Positions 26,611-35,966 of a stretch of 64,000 nucleotides of DNA are shown piece after piece. Location of the stretch: assembly GCA_964537875.1 (NCBI GenBank), contig CAZIDN010000010.1, forward strand, positions 14,104 through 78,103, in the 5' to 3' direction. The notes beneath the pieces are model-generated. The model searched no databases. It saw only the letters and a list, made by a program, of their open reading frames with translations, and was not told the DNA's origin. A program made the position numbers and the translations under genes. This DNA comes from JAPKZH01 sp964537875 (GTDB lineage: Bacteria > Acidobacteriota > Aminicenantia > Aminicenantales > UBA4085). Each line of letters opens with the position of its first letter. Within the stretch, counting starts at the first letter, position 1.

Positions 26611-29064
26611 TTGGCTAAGGATCGAAAACAGGAATTCCTTTTTGCCTTGGAAATCTCGGCCATTGCCTCTTTTCTCTGGCACGAGCTCATTTTTGAGCCT
26701 TGGAGCGCCTCAAAAAGATCATTAAGTTTTTCATTCGTGATCTTGGCGGGGCTCCTGATCGTCCTGGCCTTCGGTCTCTCCAGGATCCTGAAGGCCTATG
26801 TTTCCGTCCTGGCTTCACGGACTCAAACGGACGATGCTAAACTCAAAGCCTCCGTCATCCTGACTATCTCTCCTTTTCTTTTGCTCAACCTGACCTTTCT
26901 TCAATACTTGATCTATCTCAACGATATCGATCCAACGCTCCTGGCCGTTTCCTGCCTGGGCTTTATCTATCTCCAGATCGTCTTCTTGACTCAGCTGAAG
27001 AGCTCCCGGCCAAAGACGACGATGACCGCTAAAGCCTGGAACCGTTTGGCCTTCAGAGAATTGGGTGTCCAGCTGCTCTCGCGCCGCCTCTTCCTCGTGA
27101 CTGTCCTGGTTTATGTTCTCTACCTCTCAGGGCTGATTGTCCCGGCTCTGCCCTTCACCGGCGATGAGCCGCATTATCTCCTGATCACAAAAAGCCTGCT
27201 CTCGGACGGCGATATCAACCTTTACAACAATTATCTGAACAAAGATTATCTCGAATTCTATCCCGGGGAATTGGACTCCCATGCTTATCCGGGGAAAAAA
27301 GGAGGGCGACACCTCTATTCCAAACATCAGCCCGCACTCCCCGTCCTGCTTGTCCCTTTTTATTTCTTGGGCGAAAAATTAGGGAAATTTGTTTTCGACC
27401 TCAGCGGAAATGCCGCCCAAGAGCGGAAGATCATTATCTTTTTTTCACGCCTTCCCGTCTGCTTTCTTACGGCTTTTCTCAGTATCGCCTTTTTTCTCTA
27501 TGTCTTCGAGCTCACCCAAAAAAGGAATATCGCCATCCTCTCCTGGCTCGTTTTCAGCTTCACTCCTCCCCTCCTCTTTTATTCCCACGTGCTTTATCCC
27601 GAGATTCTCGTCGCCCTCATCCTTTTGTTGGTCTCCCTCCAGATCATCCAGAAAAAAAACTTCTCCCCCGGGAGTCTATTCGGGGCGGGAATCGGCATCG
27701 GCCTTCTGCCCTGGTGCGGGATCAAATATATCGTGCCCGCGGCAACAATTTCGCTCATCATCGTCTTTCTTTTTCTGAGATGGCCCGAGAAAGACGCCAA
27801 AAAAGCATTCGCCTTTGTCGGGCCGATTCTTCTCTCCGCCGGCCTTTATCTCTCTCTTCTCTTCAACTTGTATGGGAACCTCTCTCCTCAAACGATCTAT
27901 AAAGGGACCGCCCCGGCGGGAAGCTATCGTCTCTCGCCTTTTATCGTCTCGGATCTTTTCGATTTCCTGATTCGGCTTCTGGGTTATCTCTTTGACCAGA
28001 GAGCGGGCGTTTTCGTCATCGCACCCGTTTATATCCTTCTCCTGCCGGGCCTCTTCCTCCTTGCTCGAAGATCTAAAAAAGAAACATTCCTTCTCGCCGG
28101 CCTTTTTTCCGTGTTCTGGGCTTTTTGCTCATTGACTTACTTTTACTGGGGCGGGTACAGCCCTCCGGCCAGGCCGTTGCTTCCGGTTCTGTGGATCTTG
28201 GCGTTGTTCATGGCCGGGGCATTCGCTTTCAGTCGGGATCAAGTGTCTCTTGTCGTCCGCAACGTCCTGGTGGCCATCGGTTTTTTCATGGCCGCTGTCT
28301 TCATTCGAAATCCCGGCCTCCTTTTCCACGAGAGTCTCACCAACCCCAGATCGAGCACCTCTCTTGGAATGACCAGTCATTTTCTCGCCCGATTCAGCAA
28401 CATCTTCATCGATTGGAGAAAGCTTGTCCCGTCCTTGTCCGCCCCGCACCGTGAAAACATAAACTGGATCCCTCTCCTCATCTGGATTCCCATGATATTG
28501 GGAATGGCCGCTCTCTTTCTGCGCTCTAAGAAATCGAAAGCCCAGGAGTCGCCGCCCCGTTCCTTGCCGGTCCACCTCAGCGGCGTGGCTCTTCTTTCGG
28601 TTCTTCTCATCGCCAACGCCTTTCTCAACATCCGTCTCGAAAATGGATTTATTCTAAAGGGTAAGGAATACGAGGTTTTTGCCCAGGACGAAAACACCTA
28701 TAAAACGGAACTGGGTGGATGCTGGATCAAAGGAAAAAGCAAAGCCGCCTTGATCATCAAAACGGCTGAGCCGGCCGCGAAGATCAGCCTGGCTCTCTCC
28801 TGCCCTACGAAAGGAAAGACAACGGTCCGGCTCGCCCGCCAGACAAAGCAGGTCGAAAGGAAATCGAGGACAGGCCTCGAACAGTCAATCGTGTTCTCGT
28901 CTCCGCAAGGTTTTTCCTGGAAGGGAAGTTATCTCTACCGACTTGAAATCGAGGAAAACAGCGGATTTTATCCTTCTAGGATCGATCGGGACAGTCAAGA
29001 CAACCGGTTTTTAGGCGTTTTTATCAGAATCGAAGCGAGCTTTCTTCGTTCAAACCCGAAATAG
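26611..29064 (+). CDS. Large GT-C/GT39-like membrane glycosyltransferase
   Basis: An 817-residue membrane protein from TTG, with AAGGAGAGG at a good distance. Several helices lie at the N-terminus (about 10-150). Then comes LPFTGDEPHYLLITKSLL, whose Asp-Glu pair in the first outer loop is the GT-C catalytic signature, and about ten further helices. The last 160 residues are a soluble beta-rich domain outside the membrane. Compared with the 491-residue GT39 protein at 3271, this one has extra helices at both ends. It closes the plus-strand glycan operon after an 84-base gap. Confidence 0.83.
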   Translation: MAKDRKQEFLFALEISAIASFLWHELIFEPWSASKRSLSFSFVILAGLLIVLAFGLSRILKAYVSVLASRTQTDDAKLKASVILTISPFLLLNLTFLQYLIYLNDIDPTLLAVSCLGFIYLQIVFLTQLKSSRPKTTMTAKAWNRLAFRELGVQLLSRRLFLVTVLVYVLYLSGLIVPALPFTGDEPHYLLITKSLLSDGDINLYNNYLNKDYLEFYPGELDSHAYPGKKGGRHLYSKHQPALPVLLVPFYFLGEKLGKFVFDLSGNAAQERKIIIFFSRLPVCFLTAFLSIAFFLYVFELTQKRNIAILSWLVFSFTPPLLFYSHVLYPEILVALILLLVSLQIIQKKNFSPGSLFGAGIGIGLLPWCGIKYIVPAATISLIIVFLFLRWPEKDAKKAFAFVGPILLSAGLYLSLLFNLYGNLSPQTIYKGTAPAGSYRLSPFIVSDLFDFLIRLLGYLFDQRAGVFVIAPVYILLLPGLFLLARRSKKETFLLAGLFSVFWAFCSLTYFYWGGYSPPARPLLPVLWILALFMAGAFAFSRDQVSLVVRNVLVAIGFFMAAVFIRNPGLLFHESLTNPRSSTSLGMTSHFLARFSNIFIDWRKLVPSLSAPHRENINWIPLLIWIPMILGMAALFLRSKKSKAQESPPRSLPVHLSGVALLSVLLIANAFLNIRLENGFILKGKEYEVFAQDENTYKTELGGCWIKGKSKAALIIKTAEPAAKISLALSCPTKGKTTVRLARQTKQVERKSRTGLEQSIVFSSPQGFSWKGSYLYRLEIEENSGFYPSRIDRDSQDNRFLGVFIRIEASFLRSNPK

Positions 29065-29197
29065 CGTCCGGAGGCCTCTCCGACCCGGCCGAGAACTGGC
29101 CGTTCCTTTCGACATCCTCAAGTCTTCCGTTCAGAATCGCGTTCACGGAATCGTTAGTCCCTTTTTGAGCGCCCGGGCACCGGTTCGGCTCTTCTGT

Positions 29198-30088
29198 TTA
29201 TTTATTTTCTCTTAAGCCCCGAGCAGCTCCCCAGCACCAGGCCAGTTTTTGGGCATAGACTAGAGGCGCCGTCCAAAAGTATTTGACAAGGCCCGAGTTG
29301 TTCGCGTAAATCTCGAGGGTCACCATCAGGGCGATCAGCGGAGCCGCCAGAAGAATGAGGCCCGGCGAGCGAAGCACGAACGGCGTATGCAAAAGCGAGT
29401 CATATTTGTTGCGGAGAAGAATCGTTTTTGAAGCGTGCTCCGAGGCGTTCTTGAGAACAGTCGCCAAGCTCGTCCGATCAGGATCATGGATGACAACGGC
29501 CCTGGGCGCGAAATGGACCCGGTGCCCTTTTAATCGCGCCCGGAGCATAAGCTCCATATCCGGAACCTTGCTCTTTTCGTCAAAGCCACCCAATTCTTCC
29601 AGAACCGGCCGTCTGATGCCCATATTGGCGCCGGCGATCGATCCCGCCCAGCCCTCCGTGCGGCGCTTCATGAAGGGATGAAACTGGGAGATATTGTGGC
29701 AGAGCTTGATGTAATTCGAGACAGGACTTTGAATCGCGCCCGCCGCAAGAGGATGCTGCTCGAGCGACGACGTCATGCATTCCACCCAATCCTCCTGAGC
29801 CAAGCAGTCGTCATCGATAAAGAGGAGAACCTCGCCCCTGGCTGACCGGAGTCCCCTATTCCCGGCAGCCGCCAGACCGAGATTTTTGCCCACGGCCACA
29901 TATCTCATGTTTGACAAATCCCGTCCCGCCCTCTCACAAAGCGCCGCCGTCCCGTCGGTGGAACCATCATCGACCACGACAATCTCAAACTGCTCTGAAG
30001 CCACGGTCTGGCAGGCAAGAGATCGAAGGGCGCGTTCGAGCAGATGGACTCTGTTATAGGTGCAGAGAATGACACTGGTAAACATCAC
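29198..30088 (-). CDS. Family 2 glycosyltransferase, rhamnosyltransferase-like
   Basis: A 296-residue GT-A enzyme: TSVILCTYNRVHLLERAL, VVVDDGSTDGT, a DxD-type LLFIDDDCLAQEDW, and ANMGIRRPVLEELGGFDE, typical of GT2 enzymes building surface polysaccharide. Two hydrophobic segments near the C-terminus may anchor it. The start is GTG (30088) or ATG (30085), and nothing decides between them. It is the last gene of the minus-strand glycan operon (sulfotransferase, radical SAM, methyltransferase, GT2) and converges on the plus-strand operon at 29.1 kb. Confidence 0.88.
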   Translation of the reverse strand: MMFTSVILCTYNRVHLLERALRSLACQTVASEQFEIVVVDDGSTDGTAALCERAGRDLSNMRYVAVGKNLGLAAAGNRGLRSARGEVLLFIDDDCLAQEDWVECMTSSLEQHPLAAGAIQSPVSNYIKLCHNISQFHPFMKRRTEGWAGSIAGANMGIRRPVLEELGGFDEKSKVPDMELMLRARLKGHRVHFAPRAVVIHDPDRTSLATVLKNASEHASKTILLRNKYDSLLHTPFVLRSPGLILLAAPLIALMVTLEIYANNSGLVKYFWTAPLVYAQKLAWCWGAARGLRENK

Positions 30089-30119
30089 AGGCTGCTTCGG
30101 CCGGGAATTCCGATATTTT

Positions 30120-30794
30120 TTATCGCTTTATCCCCTCCAGCAAAAAGTAGGTCTTGCCTTTTCGATCCGCGAAAAACGGGCTTACCCGAAAATCCTCAAA
30201 ATAGGCGGCATATCTCGCTCTGACCTCGCCGGAATCTCGGAAATATCTGACGTGAGAGTCGTAGGAAAAGTTGGGGACAATCGCATAAAATCTCGCGCCC
30301 GTCTTGATCCGCTGGATAACTTCAATATCCGCTTGGACATGGTCGAGAAGCTCCGCGCAGACAACGGCATCGGACGGAAATGTCGTAAACAGGTCTGTTC
30401 GGAGGGCGTCTTCGGCGACAAATGTAAAGTCCGGGCAGTTTTTTCTAGCCCATTCAATACGCTTTTGACTGAAGTCGATTCCGCAATACGCTTGGATGCC
30501 TCTATCGCGGAGCAACAGGGCAAATTGCCCGGACCCGCACCCGACATCGAGGACCGAGCGGACGCCATCACGAGTCATGAGGTGGGCGATCACCGACCAC
30601 AAAAAATAGTGCTTCGACTCGGTGTAGTGCTTATGTGTTTCGATGGTCCTGGAAAACGCTCGATCATACCAATCGGGACTTCGTTCGCTCGGTTTTTCGT
30701 CCCTCCGCCGGATGAAACGGCCGAGAGTCTTCATCCCGGAGAGGAGAATCGGCGGAGACAGGGCTTTGCCGAGCTTTTTGATCTTATAATTCAT
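30120..30794 (-). CDS. Class I SAM-dependent methyltransferase
   Basis: A 224-residue protein with the Rossmann motif I SVLDVGCGSGQFALLL, followed by YCGIDFSQKRIEWAR (motif II acidic end) and SDAVVCAELLDHV. A basic N-terminal tail of about 35 residues precedes the fold. Position between a radical SAM and a GT2 gene suggests methylation of a glycan sugar or an intermediate, but the substrate cannot be named. The ribosome site is weak (GAAGGTG, about 13 bases before ATG). Confidence 0.85.
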   Translation of the reverse strand: MNYKIKKLGKALSPPILLSGMKTLGRFIRRRDEKPSERSPDWYDRAFSRTIETHKHYTESKHYFLWSVIAHLMTRDGVRSVLDVGCGSGQFALLLRDRGIQAYCGIDFSQKRIEWARKNCPDFTFVAEDALRTDLFTTFPSDAVVCAELLDHVQADIEVIQRIKTGARFYAIVPNFSYDSHVRYFRDSGEVRARYAAYFEDFRVSPFFADRKGKTYFLLEGIKR

Positions 30795-30851
30795 GATTTT
30801 CGATTCACCTTCGCTCGTTCGGAAGAATTGATTCTGCCGTCATGGGCTGCT

Positions 30852-31982
30852 TCACCCCTCTTTCAGGCGGACAAGGGCTACGGTGCAGTCCTCAGCCACC
30901 CTGTTTTTATACGTACAATTTTTGCAGAGGTAGAAATCGTTATTTCCTTTATTGAACTTTTTGCGAAATTCCCCAGCCTGGGTCCCTTTCCAGATGGAAA
31001 GGGCCGATTTTCCACTCATCAGGCCTCCAAAAGAATGGACGTTTTTGTAATCATACTCACAGGGTATGATCTCTCCGAGCGCGTCGATGGTAATCCTCTT
31101 CCACGGCCGCATGCAGGTGAAAGGCTTCTTTTTGCGCTTGAAGCTTTCTTGCTCATATTCATAACGTTGATAGGTTCGGTTCCCGGGCGCAAAATAGCTG
31201 TCCAGGTTTTTGCCTAAAGCCGACGGCATATCCACGGTTTTGATGGCAAAAAAATCCACCTCGAGCTCCTCGGCCAGCCGATGGGCCAAGGGCAACTCCT
31301 TCTCATTGTGCTGCATGACGACAAACCTGAGGGTCAGGCGCGGGATTCTAGAACCTTTCCTTTTTTTTGTCCTGACAACGGTCTTGACGTTTTCCAGCAC
31401 GTTCTCGAGGTTCCCGCCTTTTCGGTATTGGCCATAGGTTTCCTGCGTCGTTCCATCAATGCCGAACACCAGGCTGTCAAGACCGGTATCGACGAGCTGA
31501 CCTGCCGTTGCCTCGTCGAATTTCACATGGCCGTTGGTGCTGGAATGGACCACGATATTTTTGGATTTGGCATAGGAGATCATTTTGAACAGATCCGGAT
31601 TCAGGAAGGGCTCGCCCCAATTCCAGAGCACGATCAAGAGCAGGTAATCGCCCACATCATCGATGAAATCCTTGAATCTGTCAAAAGAGAGCAGGCCGGC
31701 GGGCCGCGCCGCCGTCTCCGACGTCGTCAAGCACAGGGGGCAAGAAAGGTTACAGAAATTCGCCGGCTCGACCTGGGCGATGACCGGGTACCCCAGAGGC
31801 CTTGGCGGCAGAAAAAATTGGTTGAGTCCGGCCAGAAAAAAGTTCCGGATTTTTTTCGGACCGAGACCTTTGACCTCGAAGGGAATCCGCTCGAACTCGA
31901 ATTTCAACCGGCGCCGGACGAGGATGTTGGGCAGCTCCGGAAGGATGTCCTTGAATTTGAATATCTTCATCTCATTGGCCAC
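30852..31982 (-). CDS. Radical SAM/SPASM-domain protein
   Basis: A 376-residue protein. The radical SAM cluster motif CNLSCPLC (CxxxCxxC) is near residues 76-83, followed by a TIM-barrel-like body (LWNWGEPFLNPD is the GGE-type SAM site). The C-terminal part holds extra cysteines (TCMRPW, IPCEYDY, LCKNCTYK, EDC) fitting a SPASM auxiliary cluster. It starts with GTG and overlaps the sulfotransferase stop by 11 bases. Members modify peptides, sugars or other small molecules. No small precursor peptide gene is visible beside it, so a glycan-related substrate is favoured by context only. Confidence 0.88.
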   Translation of the reverse strand: MANEMKIFKFKDILPELPNILVRRRLKFEFERIPFEVKGLGPKKIRNFFLAGLNQFFLPPRPLGYPVIAQVEPANFCNLSCPLCLTTSETAARPAGLLSFDRFKDFIDDVGDYLLLIVLWNWGEPFLNPDLFKMISYAKSKNIVVHSSTNGHVKFDEATAGQLVDTGLDSLVFGIDGTTQETYGQYRKGGNLENVLENVKTVVRTKKRKGSRIPRLTLRFVVMQHNEKELPLAHRLAEELEVDFFAIKTVDMPSALGKNLDSYFAPGNRTYQRYEYEQESFKRKKKPFTCMRPWKRITIDALGEIIPCEYDYKNVHSFGGLMSGKSALSIWKGTQAGEFRKKFNKGNNDFYLCKNCTYKNRVAEDCTVALVRLKEG

Positions 31983-32910
31983 TTGAATCGCCGGAGCCGA
32001 GCCAGCGGCTGAGATCTCTGTGGATCAGATCCTGAAGTTTCAAGATATCTTCCCGGTAGATGTTTTCCAGATATTTTCTTGTTTCGGCTTTCATCTCGGC
32101 CTTGGCATAGGATTTGGCTTTCAGCCGATCCCGCCATTTTATCCATCTGTCTTCGCTCAAAATGAGCTTGCCGACGCCCCTGGCCAGGTTTCGCAGTCGA
32201 GTCGGCTTTTCAAAGAGGCGGTTGATCATTTGAGATTTGGGAATACCGGATGTTTTATATCTCATGCTTGCGTCCGGGACATGAGATGAATCGACGCCTA
32301 AAAACCTGTAGAGATCCTGGACGAGTGAGCCCGGGTCTTTTTTCAAGTCGTCAAAAAGGCAGATCTTCACCTCGCCAAAATTTTCCATATAAGCTTTGAC
32401 TCGTCGAAAGTAGAATCCGGTATCCTGATAAAACCAGATCTGTCTCCAGCCATCGCGCCTTCTTTTTTCTTCTTGCTCCAAGCCCTCCTCGAAGGATAAA
32501 AACTCCCTGTTTTCGCTGATGAGAAACGTATAAGCCGAGAATGCTCTTTCCTCCGGGTTTCTGAGCGAGATGATGATCTTGGGATTCCCCAGATACTGCT
32601 GGATGGTGGGAATGGCCTTCTCAGAATGATATAGGTTTTCCGTGCTGGCTTCGCCAATGGCCTTATTCTTCCCCGCCTTTTCGAAGAGCCGGCAATAATC
32701 ATCAAAATTTTTATAGTATTTTTTTTTGTCGTCTCCGATGCCCTTTTCCGGAACCGGACTAAATTGGGCAAGGAAGAAGCTGGGCTCCTTGATCCTGCTC
32801 ATGAAGACATCCGGGTGCTCTTTCAAGTAATGGTAAAGGGAGGTTGTGCCGCACCGGCTCGCTCCGACGATCAGGAAATTCGGCAACCTTATGTTCCTGC
32901 GTTTTTCCAT
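31972..32910 (-). CDS. PAPS-dependent sulfotransferase
   Basis: A 312-residue sulfotransferase-domain protein. The 5'-phosphosulfate loop is FLIVGASRCGTTSLYHYL (residues about 12-29), and the 3'-phosphate-binding segment is IIISLRNPEERAFSAY (about 110-125). Both match PAPS-using enzymes of the heparan/glycan sulfotransferase group. It should move sulfate to a hydroxyl or amine of a glycan or lipid. It is the first gene of the minus-strand operon. With the flanking glycosyltransferases this suggests a sulfated surface glycan. Confidence 0.88.
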   Translation of the reverse strand: MEKRRNIRLPNFLIVGASRCGTTSLYHYLKEHPDVFMSRIKEPSFFLAQFSPVPEKGIGDDKKKYYKNFDDYCRLFEKAGKNKAIGEASTENLYHSEKAIPTIQQYLGNPKIIISLRNPEERAFSAYTFLISENREFLSFEEGLEQEEKRRRDGWRQIWFYQDTGFYFRRVKAYMENFGEVKICLFDDLKKDPGSLVQDLYRFLGVDSSHVPDASMRYKTSGIPKSQMINRLFEKPTRLRNLARGVGKLILSEDRWIKWRDRLKAKSYAKAEMKAETRKYLENIYREDILKLQDLIHRDLSRWLGSGDSSGQ

Positions 32911-33041
32911 GAATGGGCCCGCTTTTTCAAGCTCAAAGCGAGGATGTTTTTTTTCGGCTCAGCCAAGGCGAATTCTAAAATTGTTGCGTCTTTTTCAGAC
33001 GGCGTCCCGCCTCGTTTTTTTATCACAGGGACAGATGGATG

Positions 33042-34598
33042 TCAATTCCAGCGCTCTACCCAAAATCGCCAATAGAAACGCCCGACGGGTCCTGTCGGAC
33101 ACTCTTGGGCTCTATAAATGAAATCGTCGATCGTCACAGTCCCCTTGCCCTTGACCAAAATCCCGACCTTCAGGCTGGAGAACCCGCCCAGCATGTTCTG
33201 GTGATATCCGGAGACCTCCAAGGAATTCGGACAGGGCGCCCATGCTTTCCCGTCCTGGGAGTAAAAGAATTGGAGGTCGAACGCGACCATGCGGATCTTC
33301 AAGTATTTGACGTCCGGGACCTTGAGCCTGGGACCGAATGGGGAGACGCCCTTGGCATAGCCAAAAACCGCTCCATCCTTCGTGCCGACCCCGGCGAATA
33401 TTTTGTTGTTGTAGTAAGCGACGAGGCCGGCTTCGACGTCGCCTTCCAGCCTCAGCTTGACGGATGCCTCATAGGAATGATCGCCGACCGTGCTGTGAAG
33501 AACACGGTAATCGTCGGGGGATGCCGTCCATTTCAACTCGCCATCTTTCAAGGCATGGCTCTCAAACGCGCCGGGGCCGGAGAACTGCCACTGGAGCTTG
33601 AGCGCCGGCCCGGAGAAATCATCGGACTCGACCGTAATGTTCTTGAATTTGCTGACAGAGCCCTCCGTCTTTGGATCGCGGACGGTTTTGAACCAACCAT
33701 CTTTCGTCCATTCGATGGGCTCGATCAAAGTGTTCCGGCCCAACGGGGCATAGCCATTCTCGTAGCCATGATAGACGATATGCCATCGCCCGGCCGCATC
33801 CGCGAAGATCGTCCCATGGCCCTTGGACCAATATCTCTCCGCCCGGCTCCAGGTGTGAACAACAGGGTTAAAAGGGCTGTTCTCCCACGGCCCGAGCGGA
33901 TTCTTTGAGCGCGCGGAGACGACCATGTGGCTGGTCGAAGGCCCGGCCGTTCCGCCCTGGGCCGTGGTCAGATAATAATATCCATCTTTATACATCAGCT
34001 TGGGAGACTCGGAATAGAAACCTTCGACGACCCAGTCCTCGGGATATGTCCAGCCGTCGTAGACACGCGTTGGCTCGCCAATTAACGAAAGGCCGTCCGG
34101 GGCAAGCCCGACGACACGGCCGCTGTCGACATACAAAAATCTCTTTCCATCCGGCGTCGCGATGTGTCCCGGATCGATTCCCCGCAGATGAAGATCGACC
34201 GGCTCGCTCCACGGCCCTTCGGGCCTGTCGGCCGTCACAACCCAATTCGTGCGCGCCGCGGGGAAATAAATGTAGAACTTGTCCTTGTAGTGGACAAAAT
34301 CCGGCGCCCAGACATCGCCGACAAATTTATGCAGGGCATGGCAGACCCGATCCCAGCGCTTTAAATCTTTCGAGTGCCAGATGAGAAGCCCCGGCATGTA
34401 TGTATAGGAGGAATGCGTCATGTAAAAATCGCCGCCGACGCGAACGATCGTCGGATCGGCGTAATCGCCGGTTAACACCGCATGGATGAAAGGGCTTCCG
34501 GCCGAGGGTTTTTGAGCGGCTTTGCCCGAAAGAAGCGCAAAGCTGAGAAGGACACAAAAACCTGCCAAGAAAATTATCTGAAATTTGCTTTTTCGCAT
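33042..34598 (-). CDS. Exported glycoside hydrolase family 43-like enzyme
   Basis: A 518-residue protein. The ATG at 34598 starts a signal peptide (KFQIIFLAGFCVLLSFALLS); an upstream in-frame ATG would add 19 charged residues. The five-bladed propeller catalytic domain starts GDYADPTIVRVGGDFYMTHS (catalytic base Asp). It continues with GDVWAPDFVHY and SESPKLMYKDGYYYLTTA, which holds the acid Glu. Residues about 320-518 are a lectin-like beta-sandwich (DUF1349/GH43 C2 type). Such enzymes cut arabinose or xylose units from plant polysaccharide; the exact sugar is not predictable. It is a single gene, divergent from serC. Confidence 0.9.
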   Translation of the reverse strand: MRKSKFQIIFLAGFCVLLSFALLSGKAAQKPSAGSPFIHAVLTGDYADPTIVRVGGDFYMTHSSYTYMPGLLIWHSKDLKRWDRVCHALHKFVGDVWAPDFVHYKDKFYIYFPAARTNWVVTADRPEGPWSEPVDLHLRGIDPGHIATPDGKRFLYVDSGRVVGLAPDGLSLIGEPTRVYDGWTYPEDWVVEGFYSESPKLMYKDGYYYLTTAQGGTAGPSTSHMVVSARSKNPLGPWENSPFNPVVHTWSRAERYWSKGHGTIFADAAGRWHIVYHGYENGYAPLGRNTLIEPIEWTKDGWFKTVRDPKTEGSVSKFKNITVESDDFSGPALKLQWQFSGPGAFESHALKDGELKWTASPDDYRVLHSTVGDHSYEASVKLRLEGDVEAGLVAYYNNKIFAGVGTKDGAVFGYAKGVSPFGPRLKVPDVKYLKIRMVAFDLQFFYSQDGKAWAPCPNSLEVSGYHQNMLGGFSSLKVGILVKGKGTVTIDDFIYRAQECPTGPVGRFYWRFWVERWN

Positions 34599-34722
34599 GG
34601 CGCCGCCTTTCTCCCCTCCCGCCGCTGAAATGGCCTCTCGTTCCCGAAAAATCATATCGTCCTGGGCTTGGGCCTGTCAAGTCTCTGAGCTCGTTCAGTC
34701 TCCGAGCGGGGTGCAATGTCGC

Positions 34723-34751
34723 TTGACATCTTTAGAGGCGGACGATATATT
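34723..34751 (+). promoter_or_regulatory. Strong sigma70-like promoter of serC
   Basis: TTGACA (34723-34728), a 17-base spacer and TATATT (34746-34751) make the best sigma70 match in the window. Transcription from about 34758 would leave a leader of about 80 nt before the serC ATG, ending in AAGGAG. Confidence 0.78.
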
Positions 34752-34836
34752 CTTTTAATACTGCTGAAACTAGAAAGTCATTGATGTCTTTAAGCAATAT
34801 CATATTTTTAAATCTTTCATAAATAAGGAGTTAAAC

Positions 34837-35952
34837 ATGACAAAACCCGCTCTCAAACCCAAAAACGCCTGTTATTCCTCCGGCCCCTGCGCCAAGCATC
34901 CCGGCTTCAGCCTGGATGAATTGAAAGATGCGCCGCTCGGCCGGTCCCACCGCAGCAGTCTGGGCAAGGGCAAGCTGCAGGAAGCGATCGACAGGACAAA
35001 AAAAATGCTCGGGCTTCCCCCGGGCTATATCTGCGGCATCACCCCCGGCTCAGATACGGGGGCTTTCGAGATGGCCATGTGGTCCCTCCTGGGACCGCTG
35101 GGTGTGGACGTGCTGGTCTGGGAATCTTTCAGCCAGGGCTGGGCGACCGACATCCAAAAGCAGCTCAAGCTCCCCAATGTCCGAGTGTTCAAGGCGGACT
35201 ATGGAAAGATGCCCGACGTCTCCCAGGTCAACTTCAACAACGATGTGGTCTTTGCCTGGAACGGAACAACGAGCGGCGTCAAAGTCCCGAACGGCGACTG
35301 GATCCCCGATGACAGGAAAGGGCTGACCCTGTGTGATGCCACCTCGGCCGTTTTTGCCCAGGATGTTCCCGTTCATAAGCTCGATGTGATCACCTTCTCC
35401 TGGCAGAAAGTCCTGGGTGGAGAGGCGGCCCACGGCATGCTCATCCTTTCGCCCCGTGCCCTCGCCCGCCTGGAGAGCTACACGCCGCCCTGGCCCATGC
35501 CCAAAGTCTTCCGCCTGACCAAGGGCGGAAAAATCCTGATGGAGGTTTTCGAGGGCTCGCCGATCAACACCCCCTCCATGCTGGCCAATGAGGATTATCT
35601 GGCCGCCCTGAAGTGGGCTGAGTCGGTCGGCGGGCTTCCAGGGCTCATCCGGCGCAGCAACGCCAATCTCGCCGTCTTTGAGGATTTCGTCCAGAAGCAT
35701 GACTGGATTGCTTTTTTAGCCGAGAACAAAGACATCCGTTCCAACACCTCCGTCTGCTTCAAGGTCAGTCTCCCCGAGGATAAGGTCAAGGAAATGGTCA
35801 AGCTCCTGGCCAAAGAAGGTGTGGCCTACGACTGCGCTTCCTACCGCGAGGCTCCCCCAGGCTTAAGGTTCTGGTGCGGCGCCACCGTGGAGAAGTCCGA
35901 CCTGCAGATCCTGACCCAGTGGCTGGAATGGGCCTATGAGCAGGTGAAATAA
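34837..35952 (+). CDS. serC: Phosphoserine aminotransferase (Methanosarcina/alpha-proteobacterial type)
   Basis: A 371-residue PLP enzyme of serine synthesis, converting 3-phosphohydroxypyruvate with glutamate to phosphoserine and 2-oxoglutarate. The N-terminus CYSSGPCAKHPGFSLDEL and RSHRSSLGK, GITPGSDTGAFEMAMW and the PLP-lysine motif FSWQKVLGGE (Lys about 191) mark the second SerC subgroup, not the E. coli form. A good AAGGAG precedes the ATG, and a near-consensus promoter lies at 34723-34751. No serA or serB is adjacent. It is single-gene and probably constitutively expressed. Confidence 0.92.
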   Translation: MTKPALKPKNACYSSGPCAKHPGFSLDELKDAPLGRSHRSSLGKGKLQEAIDRTKKMLGLPPGYICGITPGSDTGAFEMAMWSLLGPLGVDVLVWESFSQGWATDIQKQLKLPNVRVFKADYGKMPDVSQVNFNNDVVFAWNGTTSGVKVPNGDWIPDDRKGLTLCDATSAVFAQDVPVHKLDVITFSWQKVLGGEAAHGMLILSPRALARLESYTPPWPMPKVFRLTKGGKILMEVFEGSPINTPSMLANEDYLAALKWAESVGGLPGLIRRSNANLAVFEDFVQKHDWIAFLAENKDIRSNTSVCFKVSLPEDKVKEMVKLLAKEGVAYDCASYREAPPGLRFWCGATVEKSDLQILTQWLEWAYEQVK

Positions 35953-35966
35953 AAGACGCCTGCTCT

